NCBI RefSeq assembly: GCF_001499965.1
Contig: NZ_LQIT01000089.1
Span: 1 to 64,000, forward strand
DNA: 64,000 bases
Source: Mycobacterium sp. GA-2829
GTDB lineage: Bacteria > Actinomycetota > Actinomycetes > Mycobacteriales > Mycobacteriaceae
Reading direction: 5' to 3'
The stretch's first letter is position 1; each line of letters begins with the position of its first letter. This document shows, one piece after another, positions 1 through 7,788 of the stretch. The notes under the pieces are model-generated. The model searched no databases and was not told where the DNA came from. It was given only the letters and a program-made list of their open reading frames with translations. The translations under genes were made by a program, and so were the position numbers.

Positions 1-443
1 TCATCCGCTGCCGCGACCTGACCTGCCGCTTCCCCTACTGCGACGTCCCCGCCACCCGCTGCGACATCGACCACGCCGTCCCCTGGCCCGCCGGCCCCAC
101 CGCTGCGGCCAACCTGCGCTGTCTGTGCCGAAAACATCACCTGCTCAAGACTTTCTGGATCGGCAAAACCGGTTGGCGTGACGAACAATTCGCCGACGGC
201 ACCATCGTGTGGACCGCCCCCAACGGACACACCCACACCACCTACCCCGGCAGCGCCGTACTGTTCCCCACCCTGTGCGAACCCGCCGCGCCAGCGCCGG
301 TGCAGGAGAACCGAGAGCCCACGCGGACCCGCGGCCTCAACATGCCCAAACGCCGCCGCACCCGAACGCAAGACCGCGCCCGCTACATCGAACAACAACG
401 CGGCCGCGTCGCGGAGGAACGCAACAGACCCCCGCCGTCCTAG
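1..443 (+). CDS. 13E12-repeat/DUF222-type HNH endonuclease protein, C-terminal part (5' end outside window)
   Basis: The open frame is already running at base 3 and stops at the TAG at 441-443, so only the C-terminal third is present. The reading shows a Cys-rich HNH motif: RDLTCRFPYC, then CDIDHAVPW, then the end of the nuclease fold LRCLCRKHHLLKT. A basic tail rich in Arg follows. This arrangement is typical of the DUF222/13E12 repeat family, which is multi-copy in mycobacteria and thought to be mobile. Its cellular role is unknown; some M. tuberculosis members belong to the SOS response. The 5' end and any promoter lie outside the window. Confidence 0.8.
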   Translation, partial: IRCRDLTCRFPYCDVPATRCDIDHAVPWPAGPTAAANLRCLCRKHHLLKTFWIGKTGWRDEQFADGTIVWTAPNGHTHTTYPGSAVLFPTLCEPAAPAPVQENREPTRTRGLNMPKRRRTRTQDRARYIEQQRGRVAEERNRPPPS

Positions 444-448
444 GCACT

Positions 449-655
449 TCAGCGCTCGAGGGTAGGGGGCTCCGTCGGCACGTCCGCCACCGCCGCCGAT
501 GCCTGCTTCCGCGCCTCCGCCGACGCCTGCTTCGGAACCGCCTCTGCCGCAGCCAACGCCAACCGTCTCCGCTTGAGCCACAACCAGATCGCCATACCGA
601 TGGCGCCCGCGGCAAACGGCACGGCACCCAGCACGGTTGACACGCTTCGACTCAT
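449..655 (-). CDS. Small single-pass membrane protein (68 aa), unknown function
   Basis: A 68-residue ORF with one hydrophobic segment at about residues 8-27 (TVLGAVPFAAGAIGMAIWLW), then a KRRR stop-transfer cluster and an Ala-rich cytoplasmic tail. A purine-rich Shine-Dalgarno stretch (GAGGGAGG) lies about 8 bases before the ATG, which supports it as a real gene. It converges on the 13E12 gene with a 5-base gap. I do not recognise a family. The Ala-rich tail could be a compositional artefact of high GC, so the call is moderate. Confidence 0.5.
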   Translation of the reverse strand: MSRSVSTVLGAVPFAAGAIGMAIWLWLKRRRLALAAAEAVPKQASAEARKQASAAVADVPTEPPTLER

Positions 656-802
656 GACTCGGCCCTCCCTCGGATGGGACGTTCTCGGTCAGGCTTCGCC
701 GCCGAAGGCAGCCGCGCGCACATGACCGTGAACGGCAACGAGGTCGGACACCATCATCGCGCCGCGGGGTTCGCGACGTCGCGGAACGGGCCGATCCGAG
801 TC

Positions 803-1684
803 TTACAACCGGTTCTGCGTCGCGATCGAGTTGTCGGTGGTCCGCAGCGGCCGGATCAGCGCGTCCTGACTGAAGGATGCGAGGAGCTCGCCCTCCTCGG
901 TGTGCACCGTTCCCCGCACATACGACATCCCCGCACCGACCTGCGTGCTCTCGTGGCCGTAGAGCAGCCAACCGTTCCACCGCACCGGCTCGTGGAAGCT
1001 CACGCTGATCGTCATCGGCGCCGTCGACACGGTCAGATGCGACTGCGCGGTACCGATCCCCTCGTGCGCCCGCATCGTCGTCGAGATCCCCAGGTGCCCG
1101 GTGAAATACGCGATCAGTGCCTTCGCCAGATCGTCGCGCTGCGGAATGGGGTCATAGTGCAACCACGCGTACAGCTCCGGGGGTCCGACCTCGTCAGGAC
1201 TGTTCACGTCCACCACATCGACCAGCCGCAGCTGCCGGCCGATCATCGGCATCTCCGACACGTTCGCCTCGGCCGGCGGCACCACCGCGGGCCGCGGCAG
1301 ATGATGGCGGATCACATCGCCCGACGGCACATCCGTGAACACCGTGACCGTGATGCACCGCTTGCCGTTCTGCGACACCGACACCACCGCCGTCGCCGTC
1401 GACCGCCCCTCGGCCACCACGTCGATCTCGAACTCCACCGGCGGCCCGACCACCACGACCCGGGAGAACACCGCGTACGCCGAGCGCACCGACTTGTCCG
1501 GGAACCGCTTGGCCACCGCGACGATCGCCTGCGCGAGCACCTGCGTGCCCTCGACCACCTGCCGCTCATCGGCCGCGGCGACACCGGTGTCCGCAGTGAA
1601 CCGGTTCTCCTCTGCGGGTTGCGCGTCGAACAGGTCGAGCAGCATCTCGACCGTCCACTGCATTTGCGTTGATTCGGTGGTCAT
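803..1684 (-). CDS. TesB-like acyl-CoA thioesterase family protein
   Basis: A protein of 293 aa from the ATG at 1684 (MTTESTQMQWTVEMLLDLFD). Twelve further residues are open upstream, but they read through a low-complexity repeat and I reject them. The N-terminal part resembles a first hotdog domain and the C-terminal part a second (MTISVSFHEPVRWNGWLLYGHE, then SYVRGTVHTEEGELLASFSQDALIR). The FHxPxxxxxWxLY and GxLxASxxQ patterns are typical of TesB/acyl-CoA thioesterase II. It would hydrolyse acyl-CoA thioesters in the cytoplasm. It is divergent from the TetR gene, and an operator-like site lies in the shared gap, so it may belong to the same regulon as the dehydrogenases beyond. Confidence 0.75.
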   Translation of the reverse strand: MTTESTQMQWTVEMLLDLFDAQPAEENRFTADTGVAAADERQVVEGTQVLAQAIVAVAKRFPDKSVRSAYAVFSRVVVVGPPVEFEIDVVAEGRSTATAVVSVSQNGKRCITVTVFTDVPSGDVIRHHLPRPAVVPPAEANVSEMPMIGRQLRLVDVVDVNSPDEVGPPELYAWLHYDPIPQRDDLAKALIAYFTGHLGISTTMRAHEGIGTAQSHLTVSTAPMTISVSFHEPVRWNGWLLYGHESTQVGAGMSYVRGTVHTEEGELLASFSQDALIRPLRTTDNSIATQNRL

Positions 1685-1752
1685 ATCCGTCGAGCCCCTG
1701 TCCGTCGATCCTCGGTGCACCTTAACGACAAGTTACATAGCCTTCTGCAAAA

Positions 1753-1771
1753 GCGGTAACGTCATTCTCAC
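1753..1771. promoter_or_regulatory. Candidate TetR operator (autoregulatory copy)
   Basis: The sequence gcggtaacgtcattctcac matches 15 of 19 positions of the core of the perfect palindrome found after the TetR gene (gtggtaatgtcattaccac). It sits in the divergent gap between the thioesterase and the TetR gene, just ahead of the possible GTG start at 1777. This is what an autoregulatory and bidirectional operator would look like. The match is seen directly; binding is inferred. Confidence 0.5.
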
Positions 1772-1800
1772 GAGTCGTGTCCGATGTGGAAGGCATTCCC

Positions 1801-2424
1801 ATGGCGAAGCCCACCGGCCAGTCGGCCACCGTCAGCCCGGACGCCGCGTCACGCCCCGAGAGGTTCATGCGTTCCGCGCTGGCAATCCTCGGCGAGACCG
1901 GCCGCACCGACTTCACCGTTCTCGAGGTCGTCGAACGCTCCAAGACCTCGCTGCGATCCTTCTACCAGCACTTCTCCACCAAGGATGAACTGCTGCTGGC
2001 CCTCATCGAGCGCATCATGACCGAATCCACCCGGCACTGGCGGGCCGAGACCCTGAACCGAAGAGCCTCCGAGGCCCTGCGCACCCTCATCGAACGAATC
2101 TGCGTGCCACCGGACTCCGACACCCAGGACCGCGTCAACCGGGGCCTGACCTCGTACAACGATCGCCTCGCCGACGCCGTCCCGCGCGAGTACGCCAAGG
2201 TGCTCGCCCCGGTGCACACCCTGATCGCCGACATCATCCGCCGCGGTATCGCCGAGGGCGACTTCCGTGCCGACATCGATGTCGACGTGACATCGGCCCT
2301 GATCATGCAGACCGCACTCGGCGCGATGCGCGTCCGCGCCCTCGGCGCCGAACTCTCCGGCAACGCGATCGACGCCGGGCACATCTACCAGTTCTGCGCC
2401 CGCGCCGTGGCCGCAGACACCTGA
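1801..2424 (+). CDS. TetR family transcriptional regulator
   Basis: A protein of 207 aa from the ATG at 1801, which has a GGAAGG Shine-Dalgarno 7 bases upstream. An in-frame GTG at 1777 would add eight residues but has no ribosome site. The N-terminal DNA-binding domain is clear (ALAILGETGRTDFTVLEVVE, then SKTSLRSFYQHFSTKDELLL, the TetR helix-turn-helix). The rest is an all-helical ligand domain. It probably represses the amidohydrolase and acyl-CoA dehydrogenase operon immediately downstream. A 25-base palindrome overlapping its own stop codon and a related copy upstream of it are the likely binding sites. The inducer is probably an acyl-CoA or related acid (inference). Confidence 0.85.
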   Translation: MAKPTGQSATVSPDAASRPERFMRSALAILGETGRTDFTVLEVVERSKTSLRSFYQHFSTKDELLLALIERIMTESTRHWRAETLNRRASEALRTLIERICVPPDSDTQDRVNRGLTSYNDRLADAVPREYAKVLAPVHTLIADIIRRGIAEGDFRADIDVDVTSALIMQTALGAMRVRALGAELSGNAIDAGHIYQFCARAVAADT

Positions 2425-2446
2425 GTGGTAATGTCATTACCACTCA
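2422..2446. promoter_or_regulatory. 25-bp perfect palindromic operator for the TetR regulator
   Basis: Two perfect 12-base arms (TGAGTGGTAATG and CATTACCACTCA) flank a single central T. The left arm begins with the TGA stop codon of the TetR gene. The site lies 28 bases before the amidohydrolase ATG, so a bound dimer pair would block that promoter. Symmetry of this length is very unlikely by chance, and a degenerate copy lies at 1753-1771. Confidence 0.75.
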
Positions 2447-2474
2447 ACGTTAATGCCACTTCCAGGAGGCGGAT

Positions 2475-3704
2475 ATGCCATCTCGCGAGCTGTCATTTCC
2501 GGTGTTCGACGCGGACAACCACTTCTATGAGCCCAAAGAGGCGCTGACGCAGTTCCTGCCGGATAACCACAAGGGCGTCATCGACTACATCGACGTCCGC
2601 GGCCGCACGAAGATCGTGGTGCGCAACCACATCAGCGACTACATCCCCAACCCGACCTTCGAGGTCGTCGCCCGCCCCGGCGCCCAGGAGGAGTACTTCA
2701 AACACGGCAGTGGCGGCAAGAGCTTCCGCGAGGTCATGGGCAAGCCCATGAAGGCCATCCCCGCCTTCCGCAACCCCGAGGCCCGCCTCGAGGTGCTCGA
2801 CGGACTCGGCCTCGACTACACGATCATGTTCCCGACCCTGGCCAGCCTCGTCGAGGAACGCCTCAAGGACGATCCGGACCTGATCCTCGACATCATCCAT
2901 GCGCTCAACCAATGGATGTACGAGACATGGCAGTTCAACTACGAAGACCGGATCTTCTCCACCCCGGTGATCAACCTCGGCGTCGTCGACCGCGCCCTCG
3001 AAGAACTCGAGTGGTGCCTCGAACGCGGCGCAAAGACCGTGCTCGTGCGACCTGCCCCGGTTCCGGGCTACCGCGGCACCCGCTCCCTCGGCCTGCCCGA
3101 GTTCGACCCGTTCTGGGCCGCCTGCGTCAAGGCCGGCATCCCGGTATGCATGCACGCCTCCGACAGCGGTTACGCCCAGTACCTCAACGACTGGGAGCCC
3201 GCCGACGAGTTCCTGCCCTTCAAGCCGACGGCGTTCCGGATGGTCGCGATGGGCAAGCGCCCCATCGAGGACACCATGGCCGCGCTGGTCTGCCACGGCG
3301 CGCTGACCCGCAACCCCGATCTGCGCATCCTGTCCATCGAAAACGGCGCCTCGTGGGTGCCCTACCTCTTCTACCAATTCAAGGACGTCTACTCGAAGAT
3401 GCCGCAGGAGTTCCCCGAAGACCCCATCCAGGCGTTCACACGCGGCGTGTACGTCGCCCCGTTCTGGGAGGACAACTTCAAGCAGATCGCCGACCTGATC
3501 GGCATCGACCGGGTCATCTTCGGCTCCGACTGGCCCCACCCGGAAGGTCTGGCCGATCCGATCCGCCTGGTCGACGACCTCGTCGAACACGGCCTCGACG
3601 ACGACGGCGTCCGAAAGGTCATGGGCGGCAACCTGGTCGACCTGTTCAAGGTGCCCAACCAGATCGTGCACCGGCCCGACGTGCCTGCCCTCGTCATCGC
3701 CTGA
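2475..3704 (+). CDS. Amidohydrolase family 2 (metal-dependent hydrolase/decarboxylase)
   Basis: A protein of 409 aa with a strong Shine-Dalgarno (CCAGGAGG) 6 bases before the ATG. It has the amidohydrolase_2 TIM-barrel pattern: N-terminal FDADNHFYEP, a mid-protein metal or active-site stretch IPVCMHASDSGY, and the C-terminal GSDWPHPEG with the conserved Asp. Relatives include ACMSD-like decarboxylases and cyclic acyl-CoA ring-cleaving hydrolases. First gene of a TetR-controlled operon, 31 bases ahead of an acyl-CoA dehydrogenase. The context suggests hydrolysis or retro-aldol cleavage of an acyl-CoA intermediate. The exact substrate cannot be read from sequence. Confidence 0.85.
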   Translation: MPSRELSFPVFDADNHFYEPKEALTQFLPDNHKGVIDYIDVRGRTKIVVRNHISDYIPNPTFEVVARPGAQEEYFKHGSGGKSFREVMGKPMKAIPAFRNPEARLEVLDGLGLDYTIMFPTLASLVEERLKDDPDLILDIIHALNQWMYETWQFNYEDRIFSTPVINLGVVDRALEELEWCLERGAKTVLVRPAPVPGYRGTRSLGLPEFDPFWAACVKAGIPVCMHASDSGYAQYLNDWEPADEFLPFKPTAFRMVAMGKRPIEDTMAALVCHGALTRNPDLRILSIENGASWVPYLFYQFKDVYSKMPQEFPEDPIQAFTRGVYVAPFWEDNFKQIADLIGIDRVIFGSDWPHPEGLADPIRLVDDLVEHGLDDDGVRKVMGGNLVDLFKVPNQIVHRPDVPALVIA

Positions 3705-3735
3705 TCAGCGACATCACAGAGAAGAGAACCGCGTC

Positions 3736-4875
3736 ATGACGGAGGTCACCTCCCCGGAGAGCCTGCTGTTCGCCTCCACCGCCCAGGCCTTCCTCGAGAA
3801 GGAGGCCTCCCTGGCGCGGGTGCGCGAACTGCACGCCGCCGGTACGTCTTTCGACCCGCAGTGGTGGCAGCGTGCCGCCGAACTCGGCTGGGCGAGTCTG
3901 CTGGTGCCCGAGGAACTCGGCGGGGGCAGCGTGTCGGGTAACGGGGTCGCCGACCTCGCACTCGTCGCCGAACAGATCGGCAAGACCGTCGCACCGGGGC
4001 CCCTGCACCCGGTGTCGGTGGTGCTCTCCGGCCTCGTCGACGCCGAGAACCCCGAACGCCATGCCGAGCTCATCGAGTCACTGGTCAGCGGTGAGTCGGT
4101 GGCCTCCTGGGCGGTCTACCGCCCCGGCGCGGGCTGGTCACCCCACAACCCAGGGGTGACGGCGTCGGCGACAGGGTCGGGCTTCCGGCTCGACGGTGTC
4201 GCCGACCGCGTGGAGGCCGGGGCGCAGAGCGCCGCGCTGCTCGTGGTGGCCGAAACCAGCGGCGGATTAAGGCAGTTCGTGGTTCCGACGGACGCGCCGG
4301 GGGTGACCGTCACCCCGCAGCGTTCGCTCGACCTGGTCAAGAGCTATGCCCGCGTGGAGTTCTCCGGTGTGGAGGTCGACGAGTCGGCGGCGGTCGGCAC
4401 CGCCGCGCAGACCACGGATCTCATCGCCCGACAGAGCCAGATCGCCCAGATGCTGCAATGCGCCGAGGTGGTCGGCATCCTCACCGCGGTCGTCGACATG
4501 ACCATCCAGTGGGGCCTCGACCGGCACTCGTTCGGCCGTCCGCTGGCCTCCTACCAGGCGCTCAAGCACCGCTTCGCCGATCTCAAGATCCAACTCGAGG
4601 CCTGCCGGGCCACCACCCGCGCGGCCGTCGCCTCGGTGGCCACCCGTAGGGCCGACGCCGAGTTCAACGTCAGCGCCGCGAAATCCTATGTCGGCGAGCG
4701 GGCTTCGGCGATGATCCAGGACTGCGTCCAGCTGCACGGCGGTATCGGGGTCACCTGGGAACACGATCTGCACCTGTACCTGCGCCGCGCGACGCTGTAC
4801 CGCTCGCTGTACGGCACCCCCGAGGACCACAACCTGCGTATCTACGCGCTCACCGAAGAGTTGGAGCCCGCCTGA
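3736..4875 (+). CDS. Acyl-CoA dehydrogenase, first of an adjacent pair
   Basis: A protein of 379 aa with the acyl-CoA dehydrogenase fold: N-terminal helical domain (LGWASLLVPEELGGGS), a shorter-than-usual middle beta domain, and a C-terminal helical domain with SFGRPLASYQALKHRFAD and LHGGIGVTWEHDLHLYLRR. It would use FAD to oxidise an acyl-CoA to the enoyl-CoA. Its stop TGA shares its last base with the next gene's ATG, so the two are translationally coupled. Adjacent fadE pairs in mycobacteria often form alpha2beta2 enzymes for bulky ring substrates (established for several steroid FadE pairs). I infer the same here. Confidence 0.85.
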   Translation: MTEVTSPESLLFASTAQAFLEKEASLARVRELHAAGTSFDPQWWQRAAELGWASLLVPEELGGGSVSGNGVADLALVAEQIGKTVAPGPLHPVSVVLSGLVDAENPERHAELIESLVSGESVASWAVYRPGAGWSPHNPGVTASATGSGFRLDGVADRVEAGAQSAALLVVAETSGGLRQFVVPTDAPGVTVTPQRSLDLVKSYARVEFSGVEVDESAAVGTAAQTTDLIARQSQIAQMLQCAEVVGILTAVVDMTIQWGLDRHSFGRPLASYQALKHRFADLKIQLEACRATTRAAVASVATRRADAEFNVSAAKSYVGERASAMIQDCVQLHGGIGVTWEHDLHLYLRRATLYRSLYGTPEDHNLRIYALTEELEPA

Positions 4876-6140
4876 TGACCGAAACCTCCACCCGCACCGG
4901 GTCGGCACCGTCCGCCGCCGAATCGGTCGAGGAGTTCGCGGCCAGGGCGAGGGCGTGGCTCGCCGACAACATGCCGCGCATCGACCCGGACAACCCGCCC
5001 GACGCCGACCGCGGCGAGGAGGGTCCGTGGCGCCGCGCCCGCGAACTGCAGAAGATGCTGTACGCGGGCGGCTTCGCCGGGATCTGCTTCCCGAAGGAGT
5101 ACGGCGGCCTCGGACTGCCGCTCGCCTACCAGCGCGCATTCGACCAGGAGTCGAAAGCCTATGAGCTGCCGATCATCCTGAACACCCCGACGTTCACGAT
5201 CTGCGCGGCGACGATCCTCGACACCGGCAGTGAGGCGCAGAAGCAGCAGCACATCGGCGGCGCGATCCGCGGCGAGGAGATCCTCGTCCAGCTGCTGTCC
5301 GAACCCAGCGGCGGCTCCGACCTCGCCGGGGTGATCACCCGCGCCGACCGCCGCGACGGCAAGTGGGTGATCAACGGCGCGAAGACCTGGAGCACAAGCG
5401 CTTTCGCCGCCGACTACGGTCTGCTGCTGGCCCGCACCGACTGGGACGTGCCCAAACACGAGGGTCTGACGATGTTCCTCGTCCCGCTCGACTCGCCCGG
5501 CATCACGATGCGCCGGATCAAACAGGTCGACGGTGGCAACGAGTTCTGCGAGGAGTTCTTCGACGACCTCGTCCTCGACGACGACGCCGTGGTCGGTGAG
5601 GTCAACAAGGGCTGGGAGGTGGCCTCGCGCCAGCTCTACCACGAGCGTCGCGCGGTCGGCGGCGGCTCCGAATTCGCCAGCGGCATCGGCCCCGAAGGCG
5701 TCTCCGACCAACCGGTCGACTACGTCGCGCTGCTCGCGGCCACACACCAGTCCGACAACGAACGCGCCCGCGAACTGGCCGGCCGCGCGCTGGTGCGGCG
5801 CAAGGTGCAGGAGCAGCTGATCGACCACGTCTACCACGGCGTGCTCGACGGCAGCCTGCCGCCCGCGGCCGGATCGATCATCCGTATCACCCACGCCGAG
5901 TCGGTCCAGTTCGAACTCGACACCGCGCTCTCCCTGGCCGAGAGCGCCGGCGTGGTCGACGGCGGCGACGACCTGTTCCGGTTCGGTGAGCGCTACCTGT
6001 CCCGCCAGGCCGCCTCGTTGGGCGGCGGCACCACCGAGATCGCCCGCAACATCATCGGCGAACGTGTGCTGGGCTTCCCGCGCGAACCCGCCGCCGACCG
6101 TGGCGTGCCGTTCAAGGACGTCAAGCGCAACAAGGCTTGA
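4875..6140 (+). CDS. Acyl-CoA dehydrogenase, second of the pair
   Basis: A protein of 421 aa. It has the full set of acyl-CoA dehydrogenase motifs: GFAGICFPKEYGGLGLP in the N-terminal domain, QLLSEPSGGSDLAG for flavin and substrate contact, GAKTWSTSAFAADYGLLLAR in the beta domain, and LGGGTTEIARNIIGERVLGFPRE at the C-terminus. It starts inside the previous stop codon and ends the TetR-controlled operon, one base from the convergent radical SAM gene. Together with the preceding subunit it probably dehydrogenates one acyl-CoA, with the amidohydrolase acting before or after. Confidence 0.87.
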   Translation: MTETSTRTGSAPSAAESVEEFAARARAWLADNMPRIDPDNPPDADRGEEGPWRRARELQKMLYAGGFAGICFPKEYGGLGLPLAYQRAFDQESKAYELPIILNTPTFTICAATILDTGSEAQKQQHIGGAIRGEEILVQLLSEPSGGSDLAGVITRADRRDGKWVINGAKTWSTSAFAADYGLLLARTDWDVPKHEGLTMFLVPLDSPGITMRRIKQVDGGNEFCEEFFDDLVLDDDAVVGEVNKGWEVASRQLYHERRAVGGGSEFASGIGPEGVSDQPVDYVALLAATHQSDNERARELAGRALVRRKVQEQLIDHVYHGVLDGSLPPAAGSIIRITHAESVQFELDTALSLAESAGVVDGGDDLFRFGERYLSRQAASLGGGTTEIARNIIGERVLGFPREPAADRGVPFKDVKRNKA

Positions 6141-6141
6141 C

Positions 6142-7167
6142 TCAGAACAGCGTCGCCTGCACCGGACCCGCGGCAGCGGCGGCAAGGGCGGCGGCGCCTC
6201 CCTGCGGCTCGGTGCGGCGCCGTGTCCCGCTCAGCCCGTGCTTGCGCAACAGCGGTGCGGCGCGGTCGTGCAGCATCTCGCGGTAGTCGGCGGGCAGATA
6301 CGCGCCGCGCCGGTACAGCGCGCGGTAATCCGCCACCAGTTCGGGATGCGAGCGCTCCAGCCACGCCATGAACCAGTTCCGCGTCGACCCGCGCAGATGC
6401 AGACCGAACACCGTCGCACTGCCCGCGCCGGCCGCGGCGATGTCACCGAGCAGGCGGTCCAGGTGCTCGACCGAATCGGTCAGCCGCGGCAACACCGGCG
6501 CCACCATCACGTGGCAGGACAGCCCCGCCTCGCGGATCGCGGCGATCAACGCCAACCGGGCCTGCGGCGTCGGCGTCCCGGGCTCGACGTCGTGGTGCAG
6601 ATCGGGATCCCCGACGGCCAGCGAGATCGCCACACTGACCGGCACCCGCTGCGCCGCCTCGGCGATCAGGGGCAGATCCCGGCGCAGCAGTGTGCCCTTC
6701 GTCAGGATCGAGAAACCGGTGCCCGAATCACGCAGCGCGGCAAGGATTCCGGGCATCAGCGCATACCGCCCCTCGGCCCGCTGGTAGGGGTCGGTGTTGG
6801 TGCCCAGCGCCACGGTCTCCCGCGACCACGACGGCCTGCGCAACTCCCGCCGCAGCACGTCGACCACGTTCGTCTTCACCACCACCTGGGTGTCGAAGTC
6901 GGTGCCGTTGTCGAAGTCGAGGTACTCGTGGGTCGGGCGGGCGAAGCAGTACCGGCAGGCGTGCGAACAGCCGCGGTAGGCGTTGACCGTGTACTGGAAC
7001 GGCAGCATCGCCGCATTGGGCACCTTGTTCAGCGCCGATTTGCACAGCACCTCGTGGAATGTCATGCCCTCGAACTGCGGCGTCCGCACGCTGCGCACGA
7101 ACCCGATCCGCGCCAGTCCGGGCAGTGCGCCGTCGTCCGCCCCGACACTTTGACCTGCCCACCGCAT
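6142..7167 (-). CDS. Radical SAM protein of the Rv2578c family
   Basis: A protein of 341 aa from the ATG at 7167 (MRWAGQSV). Open frame continues upstream, but the preceding bases hold a LexA box, so this start is chosen. The radical SAM cluster motif CxxxCxxC is present as CSHACRYCFARPTHEY at about residue 70, followed by ALGTNTDPYQRAEGRY, a hallmark of the Rv2578c / SPL-like radical SAM group. It would bind a 4Fe-4S cluster and cleave S-adenosylmethionine. The physiological reaction is unknown. The perfect SOS box just upstream, and my recollection that Rv2578c belongs to the M. tuberculosis LexA regulon, suggest a role in DNA damage. Confidence 0.88.
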   Translation of the reverse strand: MRWAGQSVGADDGALPGLARIGFVRSVRTPQFEGMTFHEVLCKSALNKVPNAAMLPFQYTVNAYRGCSHACRYCFARPTHEYLDFDNGTDFDTQVVVKTNVVDVLRRELRRPSWSRETVALGTNTDPYQRAEGRYALMPGILAALRDSGTGFSILTKGTLLRRDLPLIAEAAQRVPVSVAISLAVGDPDLHHDVEPGTPTPQARLALIAAIREAGLSCHVMVAPVLPRLTDSVEHLDRLLGDIAAAGAGSATVFGLHLRGSTRNWFMAWLERSHPELVADYRALYRRGAYLPADYREMLHDRAAPLLRKHGLSGTRRRTEPQGGAAALAAAAAGPVQATLF

Positions 7168-7175
7168 GACTCCAT

Positions 7176-7191
7176 TCGAACGTAGGTTCGA
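7176..7191. promoter_or_regulatory. LexA/SOS box
   Basis: The sequence TCGAAC-GTAG-GTTCGA is an exact match to the mycobacterial SOS box TCGAAC-N4-GTTCGA. It ends 9 bases before the start codon of the radical SAM gene on the minus strand. LexA bound here would block that gene's transcription until DNA damage. Confidence 0.9.
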
Positions 7192-7230
7192 TCCGCTGTC
7201 AAGTGCGATTCTTCCGAGATGACGCCCACG

Positions 7231-7239
7231 TGCTAGCCT
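7231..7239 (+). promoter_or_regulatory. Extended -10 promoter of the cold-shock gene
   Basis: TGC-TAGCCT fits an extended -10 (TGN-TANNNT) for the housekeeping sigma factor. It would start transcription near 7246 and give a 5' leader of about 45 bases before the cold-shock ATG at 7290. No convincing -35 is seen, as is common with extended -10 promoters. The call rests on the hexamer and spacing only. Confidence 0.45.
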
Positions 7240-7289
7240 CAACGGAGGATGCTTTCTGCATTCGTACGTAAGTCGAAAGAAATCAAGAT

Positions 7290-7493
7290 ATGACACAGGG
7301 AACCGTTAAATGGTTCAACAGCGAAAAGGGCTTCGGCTTCATCGCTCCCGACGGCGGCTCTGACGACGTCTTCGTTCACTACTCCGAGATCCAGGGTGGC
7401 GGCTTCCGCACGCTCGAGGAGAACCAGCGGGTGGAGTTCGAGATCGGTCAGGGTGCGAAGGGTCCGCAGGCCACCTCGGTGACCGCGATCTAA
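7290..7493 (+). CDS. cspA: Cold-shock protein
   Basis: A protein of 67 aa covering the complete cold-shock OB fold. Both RNA-binding motifs are present: RNP1 as KGFGFIAP and RNP2 as VFVHYSEI. The start MTQGTVKWFNSEKGFGF is nearly invariant in actinobacterial CspA. It acts as a single-stranded nucleic acid chaperone in the cytoplasm. It is monocistronic, with an extended -10 promoter upstream, a leader of about 45 bases, and a strong hairpin 15 bases after the stop. Confidence 0.95.
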   Translation: MTQGTVKWFNSEKGFGFIAPDGGSDDVFVHYSEIQGGGFRTLEENQRVEFEIGQGAKGPQATSVTAI

Positions 7494-7507
7494 CAGACTT
7501 CATGACA

Positions 7508-7538
7508 GATGGGCCGCCGGATTTTCCGGCGGCCCATC
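7508..7538 (+). terminator. Hairpin terminator after the cold-shock gene
   Basis: Perfect 13-base stem (GATGGGCCGCCGG with its complement) and a 5-base loop ATTTT. No U-tract follows, which is usual for mycobacterial intrinsic terminators. Confidence 0.85.
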
Positions 7539-7559
7539 GTCGTTCTCAGGACTGTTTCG

Positions 7560-7679
7560 TCACCACTTCTTCTTGTCCGGTGCGTCCGAGAAAATCGGAT
7601 TCTGCACGGGCGCAGTGGAATTCTGCGCGGGACTCGGTTCGGTCACGATCGGATGCGAGAAAAGATCGCCGTTCTTCAT
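7560..7679 (-). CDS. Possible 39-aa small protein
   Basis: An ORF of 39 codons from the ATG at 7679, reading MKNGDLFSHPIVTEPSPAQN and ending in a lysine-rich DKKKW. A GAAGGG Shine-Dalgarno lies about 9 bases upstream, inside a small hairpin (GTGAA / TTCAC) that could gate translation. The stretch is visibly richer in A+T and less biased at third positions than neighbours, so coding evidence is weak. I recognise no family. It fills most of the gap between the cold-shock terminator and the MmpS-like gene. Confidence 0.3.
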   Translation of the reverse strand: MKNGDLFSHPIVTEPSPAQNSTAPVQNPIFSDAPDKKKW

Positions 7680-7734
7680 AGGTGAAAACCCTTCACGAGT
7701 TTCTACTGAGTGGCCGTCTGATCGGCCGGAAACA

Positions 7735-7751
7735 CCGCCTCTCACAGGCGG
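7735..7751 (-). terminator. Hairpin downstream of the MmpS-like gene
   Basis: A 6-base stem (CCGCCT / AGGCGG) with loop CTCAC, lying 38 bases past the stop of the minus-strand gene. A second short stem (GGCCG / CGGCC at 7712-7727) follows. A plausible but weak terminator. Confidence 0.4.
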
Positions 7752-7788
7752 TTCACCCTCGACCATACTCCTCTCCCTCGCCCATGTG

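Noticed and set aside
1777..1800. GTG start for the first TetR gene
   Set aside because: No ribosome-binding site and it abuts the operator. The ATG at 1801 has GGAAGG at proper distance.
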